The notes under the pieces: generated by a model
Databases searched by the model: none
Seen by the model: only the letters and a program-made list of their open reading frames with translations
What the model was told of the DNA's origin: nothing
Part shown: piece by piece, positions 55,447 through 62,870 of the stretch
How positions within the stretch are numbered: the first letter of the stretch is position 1
How the letters are laid out: each line of letters starts with the position of its first letter
Translations under genes and position numbers: made by a program
Source of the DNA: Halotia branconii CENA392
GTDB taxonomy: Bacteria > Cyanobacteriota > Cyanobacteriia > Cyanobacteriales > Nostocaceae
Direction of reading: 5' to 3'
Length of the DNA stretch: 64,000 nt
Assembly: GCF_029953635.1 (NCBI RefSeq)
Contig: NZ_CP124543.1
Coordinates: 4,133,455 to 4,197,454, forward strand

Positions 55447-57300
55447 ATGAGAAGACTTATATTATTGTGCTTGTTTGTCATCGGGTTAATAGCTGCTGTG
55501 TTTGGTTTCTGGAATTTTCAAGGACTAGCAGCCAAAGGTGATTTTGAGACAATTGTGCTTGATTTTCGGGAAGATATTCCTACAGAGTCAGTGAAGCGTG
55601 ATTTACAAGCGATCGCTCAACAATACAACGTTACACCTCAATTAGACAATAAATTTTCAGCGTTAGACAATGTATATATTATCAAAGGCGATCGCCAGCG
55701 ACTCAAACAACTGAAAAAATCTCAATTTGCTAAACAGACAGAGTTTATCGAACCAAATTATATTTACAACATAATTCCTCAACCGATTGAAGGTGTAGGA
55801 TTAGGAACAATTTTGCAATCTCCCACTCCCAACAAAGAGAAAGCAAATCCTTCATTAGTTGGCCCTAATGACCAATATTACAGCAAACAGTGGAACCTCC
55901 ACAAAATCGGCATTGAAGGCGCATGGAGTCAAACTAAAGGCAGCGGCGTGACAGTTGCTGTGATTGACACAGGTATTACTAAAGTGCGCGACTTGCAAGA
56001 GACGAAATTCGTCAAAGGCTATGATTTCGTGAACGACCGCGAAACAGCCACCGATGACCACGGACATGGTACTCATGTCGCTGGCACAGTAGCTCAATCT
56101 ACTAATAATAACTATGGCGTAGCAGGAATTGCTTACGAAGCTAATCTCATGCCGTTGAAGGTACTCAGTGCTTATGGTGGTGGTACTGTTGCCGATATTG
56201 CCGAAGCAATTAAATTTGCTGCTGATAATGGCGCAGATGTAATTAATATGAGCTTGGGTGGTGGCGGTGAAAGCCAGTTGATGAAACAAGCAATTGAACA
56301 TGCTCACAGAAAAGGCGTTGTCATAATTGCTGCTGCTGGAAACGAAAATGCTAATGGGGCAAGTTATCCAGCACGTTATCCTTACGTGATTGGCGTTTCA
56401 GCAGTCGGTCCAGACGGAGAGAAAGCATCTTATTCTAACTTTGGTGCTGGTGTTGATATTTCTGCCCCTGGTGGCAGTGAAACTGGTACGATTCTGCAAG
56501 AAACCATTGACGAAAACGGCCAAGGAGTATTTTTAGGACTCCAGGGTACTAGCATGGCTTCTCCCCACGTTGCAGGTGTGGCAGCTTTGATTAAAGCAGC
56601 TGGCATCAAAGAACCAGATGAAGTTTTAAAAGTTCTCAAGCAGTCAGCACGAGTTATTCAAGATGATGGTTTGAATTATTACGGTGCTGGACACCTGAAT
56701 GCCGAAGCAGCCGTTAAACTTGCCATCACAGGGCAAATCAGCTTCCAAGATTTCTTCCGCTGGTTACGTGATAACGGCTACATTAACCCTGGCTTTTGGA
56801 TTGATGGCGGTGTTGTAGCATTGTTACCCAAAGTTTTAATGGTACTGGGTTCATACTTGCTAGCTTGGTTTTTACGAGTTTACTTCCCCTTCACTTGGAG
56901 TTGGTCTTTAGCCAGTGGCTTAATTGCTGGTAGTTCTGGGTTATTCTTCCTCAAAGGAATTTATATCTTTGACCTTCCCCAATGGCCTTTCCGAGTTTTA
57001 GGAAGTTCCATTCCCGAACTAGGCAACACTTTACAAGGCACTGATGCTTTTAATCCTCTGTTTGCCAGTGTTTTGATTCCCATTGCTTTAGTAGTATTAC
57101 TTTTGGGTCATCCTCGTTGGAAATGGTTCGCCATCGGTTCTACTCTAGGTATTGCAGCGTGTTTAACAGTAAGTGCAGTGTACGACCCAGAAGTTTGGGG
57201 CTTAGGAAGCGGTAACTTAGCCAGATTTTTCTTAATTACTAATGCCTTACTTTGTTATGGACTAGCTCGTTTAGCATTAAAAGATGAAAAAAGGGCATAG
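55447..57300 (+). CDS. Subtilisin-like serine protease with C-terminal membrane domain
   Basis: A 617-residue S8 peptidase. Signal or anchor helix (LILLCLFVIGLIAAVFGFW), a propeptide-like region (~30-110), then the catalytic domain with Asp174 (VAVIDTGI), His207 (DDHGHGTHVAGT), Asn299 (AAAGNEN) and Ser369 (QGTSMASPHVAG). Beyond ~440 come four or five hydrophobic segments (ALLPKVLMVLGSYLLAWFL, ASGLIAGSSGLFFLKGIYI, FASVLIPIALVVLLLG). The protease is probably tethered in a membrane rather than secreted, and that tail is unusual for the family. Confidence 0.93.
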   Translation: MRRLILLCLFVIGLIAAVFGFWNFQGLAAKGDFETIVLDFREDIPTESVKRDLQAIAQQYNVTPQLDNKFSALDNVYIIKGDRQRLKQLKKSQFAKQTEFIEPNYIYNIIPQPIEGVGLGTILQSPTPNKEKANPSLVGPNDQYYSKQWNLHKIGIEGAWSQTKGSGVTVAVIDTGITKVRDLQETKFVKGYDFVNDRETATDDHGHGTHVAGTVAQSTNNNYGVAGIAYEANLMPLKVLSAYGGGTVADIAEAIKFAADNGADVINMSLGGGGESQLMKQAIEHAHRKGVVIIAAAGNENANGASYPARYPYVIGVSAVGPDGEKASYSNFGAGVDISAPGGSETGTILQETIDENGQGVFLGLQGTSMASPHVAGVAALIKAAGIKEPDEVLKVLKQSARVIQDDGLNYYGAGHLNAEAAVKLAITGQISFQDFFRWLRDNGYINPGFWIDGGVVALLPKVLMVLGSYLLAWFLRVYFPFTWSWSLASGLIAGSSGLFFLKGIYIFDLPQWPFRVLGSSIPELGNTLQGTDAFNPLFASVLIPIALVVLLLGHPRWKWFAIGSTLGIAACLTVSAVYDPEVWGLGSGNLARFFLITNALLCYGLARLALKDEKRA

Positions 57301-57440
57301 GGCATGGGGCATGAGGAAGAGGAATTGGGGCAGGGTGCGGGGTGCAAGGGGGATGAAGAAAAATTATCTATTTCTCCCTGCCCTCTGCTCCCTGCTCCTT
57401 GCTCCCCCTGCTCCCCTTGCCTCTCCTACACTACTCCCCC
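57301..57440. repeat. Short tandem repeats between the subtilase and a small gene
   Basis: GGGCATA/GGGCATG units directly after the stop codon, then CTGCTCCCTGCTCCTTGCTC-type units. The open frame across them is not a gene; the true gene starts at 57451. Confidence 0.7.
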
Positions 57441-57450
57441 ACTTACAATT

Positions 57451-57684
57451 ATGAGCATCACAATTACAGGTACAATTGAACGGCGTGAACTTGGTATGGG
57501 CGCTTGGGCGTTAGTCTCAGATGAGGGTGTTACTTACGAAATCCTCAAAGGTGCTGACAAAAATTTACTTAAAGCCGGACAAAAAGCTAAAGTTAAAGGA
57601 CAGGTGCGTGAAGATATCATGACAACTGCCATGATTGGCCCTGTCCTAGAAGTAAAATCTTTCGATGTAATTAGTTCTGACTAG
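57451..57684 (+). CDS. Small beta-rich protein (DUF5818-like)
   Basis: A 77-residue protein (MSITITGTIERRELGMGAWA, LVSDEGVTYEILKGADKNLL, GQKAKVKGQVREDIMTTAMI). It is predicted to be a small beta barrel, like domains annotated DUF5818 in cyanobacteria. I start at the ATG at 57451 because upstream codons are repeat DNA. Its 3' end overlaps the converging thioredoxin-like gene by 14 bp. Confidence 0.72.
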   Translation: MSITITGTIERRELGMGAWALVSDEGVTYEILKGADKNLLKAGQKAKVKGQVREDIMTTAMIGPVLEVKSFDVISSD

Positions 57685-58045
57685 CTGTGGAATTTAGAAC
57701 CTCTTGGAGACGGCTTCTAAACTCTCCTTTGGGATGGCCTCCTTTAACTTCACCAATAATCTGAAATTCTCCTTCTGGAGCATCACAGATAATATAAGTA
57801 GGCCATCCCATCTCTGATTTATCGGGATACTGGCTCAGCAACACTTGGCGATATTTGCGGTAAGTAGCTGTGTCTTGCATTTTCACATCAATAAATTGCA
57901 AACCCAGTTCTTCAGCCACTTTTTGGTCGTAGAAAGACATTTTGTGGCAGATACCGCACTCTTCGGAAGAAAACTTAATGACAGCTAAATTCATCTGGCT
58001 CTGCGCCTCTTTTGCATGTAGGCGATACATTTTAGCATTTAGCAT
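57671..58045 (-). CDS. Thioredoxin-like protein
   Basis: A 124-residue thioredoxin-fold protein with the redox motif Cys-Gly-Ile-Cys in VIKFSSEECGICHKMSFYDQ. The cis-proline strand is MGWPTYIICDAPEG. It probably reduces disulfides or carries thiols; partners unknown. The start could be an internal ATG (MNLAVIKFSS, 57994), which matches the usual thioredoxin start better. Confidence 0.85.
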   Translation of the reverse strand: MLNAKMYRLHAKEAQSQMNLAVIKFSSEECGICHKMSFYDQKVAEELGLQFIDVKMQDTATYRKYRQVLLSQYPDKSEMGWPTYIICDAPEGEFQIIGEVKGGHPKGEFRSRLQEVLNSTASQN

Positions 58046-58630
58046 GGCTCTTGAGAGCCAATCATATTGTCATAAGTCCAAAATATGGACATTAAGTATT
58101 TAGACGTAAAAATTATAGGAAAAAATAAAAAACTTCACGCCACTTGCGGGATCAAGTTTTCGGGCAGGGGGCAGGGGGCAGAGGGAGAAAGAGTTTGAGC
58201 TTTATTTACTTTTATTCACATAGTTTGATTTTATTTCACAGATTTACTTATGGAAAATTAATCAAAATCAATGATATGATTAGCGGACTGCGGTGTTTAT
58301 AAGGTGTAAATCCCATAACAGTTTTTGAGCAATGCCTCCGGCAAGCAGATACTCGGTACAATGCGAAACAATCAATATCTTTAAATAATTAGTGGTTTGG
58401 CCAATACTAAGAGTTAAAGCACCTAAATTAATTTCATAGCGCTAAGAGTAACCTAAAAAAACTATCAGTGAAGAGGATAATTGCGAGAGTTCAAAGTAAA
58501 TTTGTGTCAGCAAAGTGTGACATTAATAGAAATGTATGTTATCTACGCTAGAATATTGTTCTCGACTTGCGCTAGAATATTGCCCTAAGCAACTACCAAG
58601 TAGGCAACCTACACAAGCAAAATATTTACC
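58046..58630. other. Intergenic region upstream of the small RNA array
   Basis: 585 bp without a supported gene. It holds a GGGGCAGGGGGCAGAG repeat (58163-58185). A 13-bp direct repeat CGCTAGAATATTG occurs at 58546-58558 and 58570-58582, just before the array. Confidence 0.5.
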
Positions 58631-58675
58631 AAAAAAATCCCCTAGAGGGTGTTAAACAACCAGGGGAGTTAATTA
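58631..58675 (+). ncRNA. nsiR1: NsiR1-like hairpin 1, orphan without DIF promoter motif
   Basis: An A7 run, CCCC (58639-58642) and GGGG (58663-58666), then AGTTAATTATCAGGGTGCAT as in the other units. No TCCGGA motif upstream, so it is probably a silent edge copy. Confidence 0.5.
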
Positions 58676-58751
58676 TCAGGGTGCATCTACCAATTAAATG
58701 TTCTAAGATTAAGCGCAATCCTCCGGATTAATCTGTACAAACCGAGGTTGT

Positions 58752-58800
58752 TTTTTCTAAAAAAAATTCCCCAGTGGTGGCAGCCAACTAGGGAAGTTAG
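58752..58800 (+). ncRNA. nsiR1: NsiR1-like copy 2 (divergent)
   Basis: TCCGGA at 58722-58727; hairpin arms TTCCCC and AGGGAA around 58767-58795. The -10 region is weak and the stem degenerate. Transcript ends are approximate. Confidence 0.6.
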
Positions 58801-58879
58801 TTATCAGGGTGCATCTACTAATAATTTGTTCTAGGATTAGACAGCATGTTCCGGATAAAATTGTCACAATTAATAGTGC

Positions 58880-58932
58880 TGTTTACTCAGCACAAAAAAA
58901 TCCCCCGGTGGTGGCAACCGACTAGGAGAGTT
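58880..58932 (+). ncRNA. nsiR1: NsiR1-like copy 3 (divergent)
   Basis: TCCGGA at 58850-58855, TTAATAG as -10 candidate, imperfect hairpin at 58902-58927 (CCCCCGG/CTAGGAG). Transcript ends are approximate. Confidence 0.6.
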
Positions 58933-59018
58933 AATTATCAGGGTTACGTTTATCAATAATTGATTTGTTAAAGGCGCAATCAGCATCTTTCGGATAGAAT
59001 TTTTATCAACGGAGTTGC

Positions 59019-59072
59019 TGTTTGCCCTAAAAAAATCCCCCAACCAGTGTTAGCCAGTCAGGGGAGTTAGTT
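59019..59072 (+). ncRNA. nsiR1: NsiR1 copy 4
   Basis: Variant motif TTCGGA at 58989-58994, with a conserved RNA part: CCCCCAACCAGTGTTAGCCA and GGGG at 59061-59064. The promoter is weaker than in copies 8-11. Confidence 0.72.
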
Positions 59073-59149
59073 ATCAGGGTGCATCTACCAATTAAAGATT
59101 CACGTCACAATCATCATTTCCCGGACAAATGTTTAATAATTATGGTTGT

Positions 59150-59207
59150 TGCTAGTTTGCCCTAAAAAAATCCCCCAACCAGTGTTAGCCAGTCAGGGGA
59201 GTTAGTT
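59150..59207 (+). ncRNA. nsiR1: NsiR1 copy 5
   Basis: CCCGGA at 59120-59125, AT-rich -10 TAATAATTAT at 59134-59143, hairpin from 59172 to 59199. Predicted RNA ~58 nt with an A-rich unstructured 5' part and a 3' stem-loop. Confidence 0.8.
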
Positions 59208-59284
59208 ATCAGGGTGCATCTACCAGTTAAATGTTCACGTCACAATCATCATTTCCCGGACAAATATTTAATAATTATGGTTGT

Positions 59285-59346
59285 TGCCCAATAAACTCAA
59301 CAAAAAAAATCCCCTAACCAGTGTTAGCCAGTCAGGGGAGTTAGTT
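59285..59346 (+). ncRNA. nsiR1: NsiR1 copy 6
   Basis: CCCGGA at 59255-59260, TAATAATTAT -10, and a leader CCCAATAAACTCAACA that is 4 nt longer than most. Hairpin 59311-59338. Nearly identical to copy 7. Confidence 0.8.
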
Positions 59347-59423
59347 ATCAGGGTGCATCTACCAGTTAAATGTTCACGTCACAATCATCATTTCCCGGAC
59401 AAATATTTAATAATTATGGTTGT

Positions 59424-59485
59424 TGCCCAATAAACTCAACAAAAAAAATCCCCTAACCAGTGTTAGCCAGTCAGGGGAGTTAGTT
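59424..59485 (+). ncRNA. nsiR1: NsiR1 copy 7
   Basis: CCCGGA at 59394-59399, TAATAATTAT -10, hairpin 59450-59477. The 139-bp unit is a near-perfect duplicate of copy 6. Confidence 0.8.
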
Positions 59486-59562
59486 ATCAGGGTGCATCTA
59501 CCAATTAAATGTTCACGTCACAATCATTGTTTTCCGGACAAATGTTTAATAATTATGGTTGT

Positions 59563-59620
59563 TGCTGTTTTGCCCTAAAAAAATCCCCCAACCAATGTTA
59601 ACCAGTCAGGGGAGTTAGTT
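59563..59620 (+). ncRNA. nsiR1: NsiR1 copy 8
   Basis: Consensus TCCGGA at 59533-59538, TAATAATTAT -10, hairpin 59585-59612 with loop changes (CCAATGTTAACC) relative to the other copies. Confidence 0.82.
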
Positions 59621-59697
59621 ATCAGGGTGCATCTACCAATTAAATGTTCACGTCACAATCATCATTTTCCGGACAAATGTTTAATAATTATGGTTGT

Positions 59698-59755
59698 TGC
59701 TGTTTTGCCTTAAAAAAATCCCCTAACCAGTGTTAGCCAGTCAGGGGAGTTAGTT
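59698..59755 (+). ncRNA. nsiR1: NsiR1 copy 9
   Basis: TCCGGA at 59668-59673, TAATAATTAT -10, hairpin 59720-59747 with the inner CTAAC/GTTAG stem. Confidence 0.82.
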
Positions 59756-59831
59756 ATCAGGGTGCATCTACCAATTAAATGTTCACGTCACATCATCATT
59801 TTCCGGATTAATGTCTGATAATTATGGTTGT

Positions 59832-59889
59832 TGCTGTTTTGCCCTAAAAAAATCCCCCAACCAGTGTTAGCCAGTCAGGGGAGTTAGTT
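59832..59889 (+). ncRNA. nsiR1: NsiR1 copy 10
   Basis: TCCGGA at 59802-59807, -10 region TGATAATTAT, hairpin 59854-59881. Confidence 0.82.
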
Positions 59890-59966
59890 ATCAGGGTGCA
59901 TCTACCAATTAAAGATTCACGTCACAATCATCATTTTCCGGACAAATGCTTGATAATTATGGTTGT

Positions 59967-60024
59967 TGCTGTTTTGCCAATAAAAAAACCCCTAGTGAGT
60001 GTTAGCCGACTAGGGGAGTTGAAG
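59967..60024 (+). ncRNA. nsiR1: NsiR1-like copy 11, nearest hetF
   Basis: TCCGGA at 59937-59942, -10 TGATAATTAT. The hairpin is different and stronger, with CCCCTAG (59989-59995) pairing perfectly with CTAGGGG (60010-60016). The downstream sequence changes to TTGAAGATCAAGGTGCATCT. A diverged last copy. Confidence 0.75.
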
Positions 60025-60071
60025 ATCAAGGTGCATCTACCAATAAATTGTTCTATGCAGATGCTAGCCAA

Positions 60072-60077
60072 TCCGGA
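60072..60077 (+). promoter_or_regulatory. Orphan DIF-type TCCGGA motif upstream of hetF
   Basis: TCCGGA appears once more after the last hairpin, 145 bp before the hetF start, with no stem-loop following. It may be the -35 element of a developmentally regulated hetF promoter, or the remnant of a lost twelfth unit. The -10 is unclear. Confidence 0.5.
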
Positions 60078-60221
60078 TAAAGTTGTAGAAGCCTATCAGG
60101 TCAAAGAACTTGGTTCAGAAACATTCAGTAACAGGATGCATCTAAGTTATCAGCAGGAGCAAAAAATCGACTTGAAACTTTCGCGTTTCAAACTAGATTT
60201 AGGAGGCGAACAGGAGAAGTT

Positions 60222-62717
60222 GTGACCCAGGAATTTCATGTTTCTGTAACGCCAGTAGGGCAAAATGACTACTTGGTGCGGACGGAACGAGTCGCGCCTG
60301 GGGTTCCCTTGGCAGAAGAACTAGTGACGTGGCCTGTAACTGAATGGTTGACCGCAGCTGGGCATTTAATGAATGACCCACTAAAGTCGGTATTGCAGGG
60401 AGACATGTTCGCCAGAAACTCTGTTAACTTGGTGGCATTGGGTCAGCAATTTTATAACGCACTGTTTCAAGGCACTCTCAGGGATAGTTGGATTACTGCC
60501 CAAGGTATTGCCCAAAATCACCAAGAAGTCCTGCGCCTACGCTTGGGGTTAAAAGACACAAGACTAGCGCGTCTGCCGTGGGAAGTGATGCACGCAGGCG
60601 ATCGCCCCCTTGCCACTGGCCCTTATGTGGCTTTTTCTCGCTACCAAAGTGGAATTTTAGCGGCTTCTCGTTTCCCATCAAGAAATAACTCAAACACGCC
60701 TGAAGAAGGTGGCGTAAAAGTTTTGATGGTACTGGCATCACCCCCAGATCAAGTCCGGTTGGAGTTGCTGAAGCAAGAATCGATGAGATTACAAGCTGAA
60801 CTGCATCGAAAAATATCCCGAACCGCTGAAGGTGGCGATCGCCTCCCCGAAATTGAACTCACTTTGCTTGATCAACCAGGACGAGAAGAATTAACCCAAG
60901 CTTTAGAACAAGGAAGATATCAAGTTCTACACTACTCCGGTCATAGTAGCTTAGGACCAAACGGTGGCGAAATTTATTTAGTTAGTAGCAGAACTGGCTT
61001 AACAGAAACTCTCAGCGGAGATGATTTGGCGGGTTTGCTGGTTAATAATAATATCCAAATGGCGGTGTTTAATTCCTGTTGGGGAACATACACAGCTAAC
61101 TCGGATAGTGTTGGCGATACAGGTGAACGCAACCTTTCAGAAAGTTTGGTAAAACGCGGGATCAGGGGCGTTTTAGCAATGTCAGAACGGATTCCTGATG
61201 AAGTAGCACTAACCCTTACACAATTGTTTTACCGCAACCTTAGTCAAGGATATCCTGTAGATTTGTGTGTGAGTCGAGTGCGTCAGGGCTTAATTTCTGC
61301 TTATGGTTCTCACCAAATGTATTGGGCTTTACCAATTTTGTATCTCCAGCCAGAGTTTGACGGTTTTCTCTGCCCAGAAATTTCTTTAAATGCAAATACG
61401 GAATCGCCGAATAATTATAGGCCGCCTTTACAGATCAATCCCAATATGATGTACTCGGCGATGGCAGAGAATGATGAGATGCATTTACCAATGGAGGATA
61501 TGATCTCCTCTGGTTTGCCTCATGATCCTTCTGGGTTGGATTGGCTGGGTGAAGAGACTTGGGGCGATCTGGTTGATGAAATTGAGTATGATGATCCCAT
61601 TTATACAGATGATCCAAGCTATGCAGAAGATTCTGCTTTAGTTTCGGATTTATTTCGCCAGTTGGATAACCAAAAAGCAAATCATCAGCAATTTCCTGGC
61701 GATGAGGAACTGGTGCAACAGGCAAGAGAAAATCAACATCAAGGGGAAATTGCTTTTATTAATCAGCAAGCAGGGTTACAAGAAGAAGTGCCAGAAGCCC
61801 TAACCGAAACTAACCGAAATTTTGCAGAAAACGAAGAAAATTTACAACTAGCCTCATCGCAACAAGCCACATCAAAACATCTCACCATTCGTCAACGGCA
61901 GGCTATTTTGGGCATCGTAGGCGCAAGTGCGATCGCCACAGTGATCGGTTTGGGTTGGTGGTGGCAAAATCGCCAGATGTTAGTATCGTCCGATATACCA
62001 GTAATTCCTACACAATCTCAAACCACCCAAAATAATTCTAAAATCAACTTACAAAAAGCTCCTACTGAAATTGTTACCGCTAATGCTACGGAAAAATTGA
62101 GCCAAGGAGACTTACAACCTGGGCTGGTAGCTGTCGAAGAACTTCTCAATCGTGGCGCACTTAATGCTGCTCAAACTGCCTTGAATCTGATTCCCCAAAA
62201 GCAAGCTAATGAGGCATCTGTCAACTTTTTCAAAGGGCGATTAGCGTGGCAGCTAATTCAAACTGGAGACGACAAATATAGTATTGATGATGCCCGCCGT
62301 TATTGGGAAAGTGCTGTTAAGGCTGAACCAGACTCATTTTTGTATAAAAATGCTTTGGGTTTTGCTTACTACGCAGAAGGCAATGTCAATCGAGCCAATG
62401 ATTCTTGGCTAACGGCGTTGGATTTAGCGCTGAGACAACAAAACGCAACTTCTAACGCAGTAGTATCCTTTAAAGGATCAGTCCCTCAAGATGCTTTAAC
62501 TTCTTATGCTGGTTTAGCTATTGGGTTGTATAAATCTGCACTGAATCAACCTGCTGCCAAACAAGCACAATATATGAAAGAAGCGATCAAACTACGTCAA
62601 ATGGTGCTTAAAGATGATCCAGTTAATTTTCAGGTAAATAAATTAAGTAACAATTGGTTGTGGACAGAAAAGGCAATTAGCGACTGGCGATCGCTACTTC
62701 AGGAAAAATATCAATAG
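60222..62717 (+). CDS. hetF: Heterocyst differentiation protein HetF (CHAT/caspase-like protease)
   Basis: An 831-residue CHAT-fold protein required for heterocyst differentiation, where it acts with the master regulator HetR. A GTG start preceded by AGGAGGCGAACAGGAGA gives MTQEFHVSVTPVGQNDYLVR. CHAT core: LRLGLKDTRLARLPWEVMH, VLHYSGHSSLGPNGGEIYL (His241) and MAVFNSCWGTYTA (Cys286), the predicted catalytic pair. An acidic linker (~395-560), one membrane helix (AILGIVGASAIATVIGLGWWW, ~562-581) and a TPR-like C terminus follow. The NsiR1 array upstream fixes the identity. Confidence 0.95.
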   Translation: MTQEFHVSVTPVGQNDYLVRTERVAPGVPLAEELVTWPVTEWLTAAGHLMNDPLKSVLQGDMFARNSVNLVALGQQFYNALFQGTLRDSWITAQGIAQNHQEVLRLRLGLKDTRLARLPWEVMHAGDRPLATGPYVAFSRYQSGILAASRFPSRNNSNTPEEGGVKVLMVLASPPDQVRLELLKQESMRLQAELHRKISRTAEGGDRLPEIELTLLDQPGREELTQALEQGRYQVLHYSGHSSLGPNGGEIYLVSSRTGLTETLSGDDLAGLLVNNNIQMAVFNSCWGTYTANSDSVGDTGERNLSESLVKRGIRGVLAMSERIPDEVALTLTQLFYRNLSQGYPVDLCVSRVRQGLISAYGSHQMYWALPILYLQPEFDGFLCPEISLNANTESPNNYRPPLQINPNMMYSAMAENDEMHLPMEDMISSGLPHDPSGLDWLGEETWGDLVDEIEYDDPIYTDDPSYAEDSALVSDLFRQLDNQKANHQQFPGDEELVQQARENQHQGEIAFINQQAGLQEEVPEALTETNRNFAENEENLQLASSQQATSKHLTIRQRQAILGIVGASAIATVIGLGWWWQNRQMLVSSDIPVIPTQSQTTQNNSKINLQKAPTEIVTANATEKLSQGDLQPGLVAVEELLNRGALNAAQTALNLIPQKQANEASVNFFKGRLAWQLIQTGDDKYSIDDARRYWESAVKAEPDSFLYKNALGFAYYAEGNVNRANDSWLTALDLALRQQNATSNAVVSFKGSVPQDALTSYAGLAIGLYKSALNQPAAKQAQYMKEAIKLRQMVLKDDPVNFQVNKLSNNWLWTEKAISDWRSLLQEKYQ

Positions 62718-62740
62718 TCATTCCGTCTTACGAGGTTTTT

Positions 62741-62870
62741 ATGTCAGAAGGAGCAAAATTAGTTGCCATCAACGCATCTGATGCACCGACAAGAACTAAG
62801 CCCTCAAACTATCCTAAACCGTTTGCATCGCGTATGGTGGGCAGGAAGAAACACCCACTTAGTCCCGGAT
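62741..62870 (+). pseudogene. 5' fragment of a cupin-domain protein gene, cut by an IS
   Basis: ATG at 62741 opens MSEGAKLVAINASDAPTRTK, then PSNYPKPFASRMVGRKKHPL, a recognisable N terminus of a small cupin protein. The frame then meets CCCGGATTTCTCACAAG at ~62872 and ends in unrelated residues at 62908 without the cupin barrel. The break coincides with the presumed end of the IS1380-like element. The rest of the gene should lie beyond the window. Confidence 0.65.

Larger units (their letters stand above)
58631..60033 (+). repeat. Tandem array of NsiR1-type small RNA units
   Basis: Eleven stem-loop modules with ~135-bp spacing (starts of the C-run at 58639, 58769, 58902, 59037, 59172, 59311, 59450, 59585, 59720, 59854, 59989). 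Ten are preceded 47-56 bp upstream by TCCGGA or a one-base variant, the DIF-type -35 motif of heterocyst-specific promoters. Array plus downstream hetF is the layout described for NsiR1 in Anabaena/Nostoc. Copies 4-10 are nearly identical; copies 1-3 and 11 diverge. Confidence 0.92.

Noticed and set aside
58631..60033. CRISPR array
   Set aside because: The repeat period is regular, but the sequences between the hairpins are themselves repeated and carry promoters; there are no unique ~35-bp spacers and no cas genes.
59896..60225. 109-codon plus-strand gene ending at the hetF start
   Set aside because: It reads through array copies and the hetF leader; the N-terminal residues are translated repeat.
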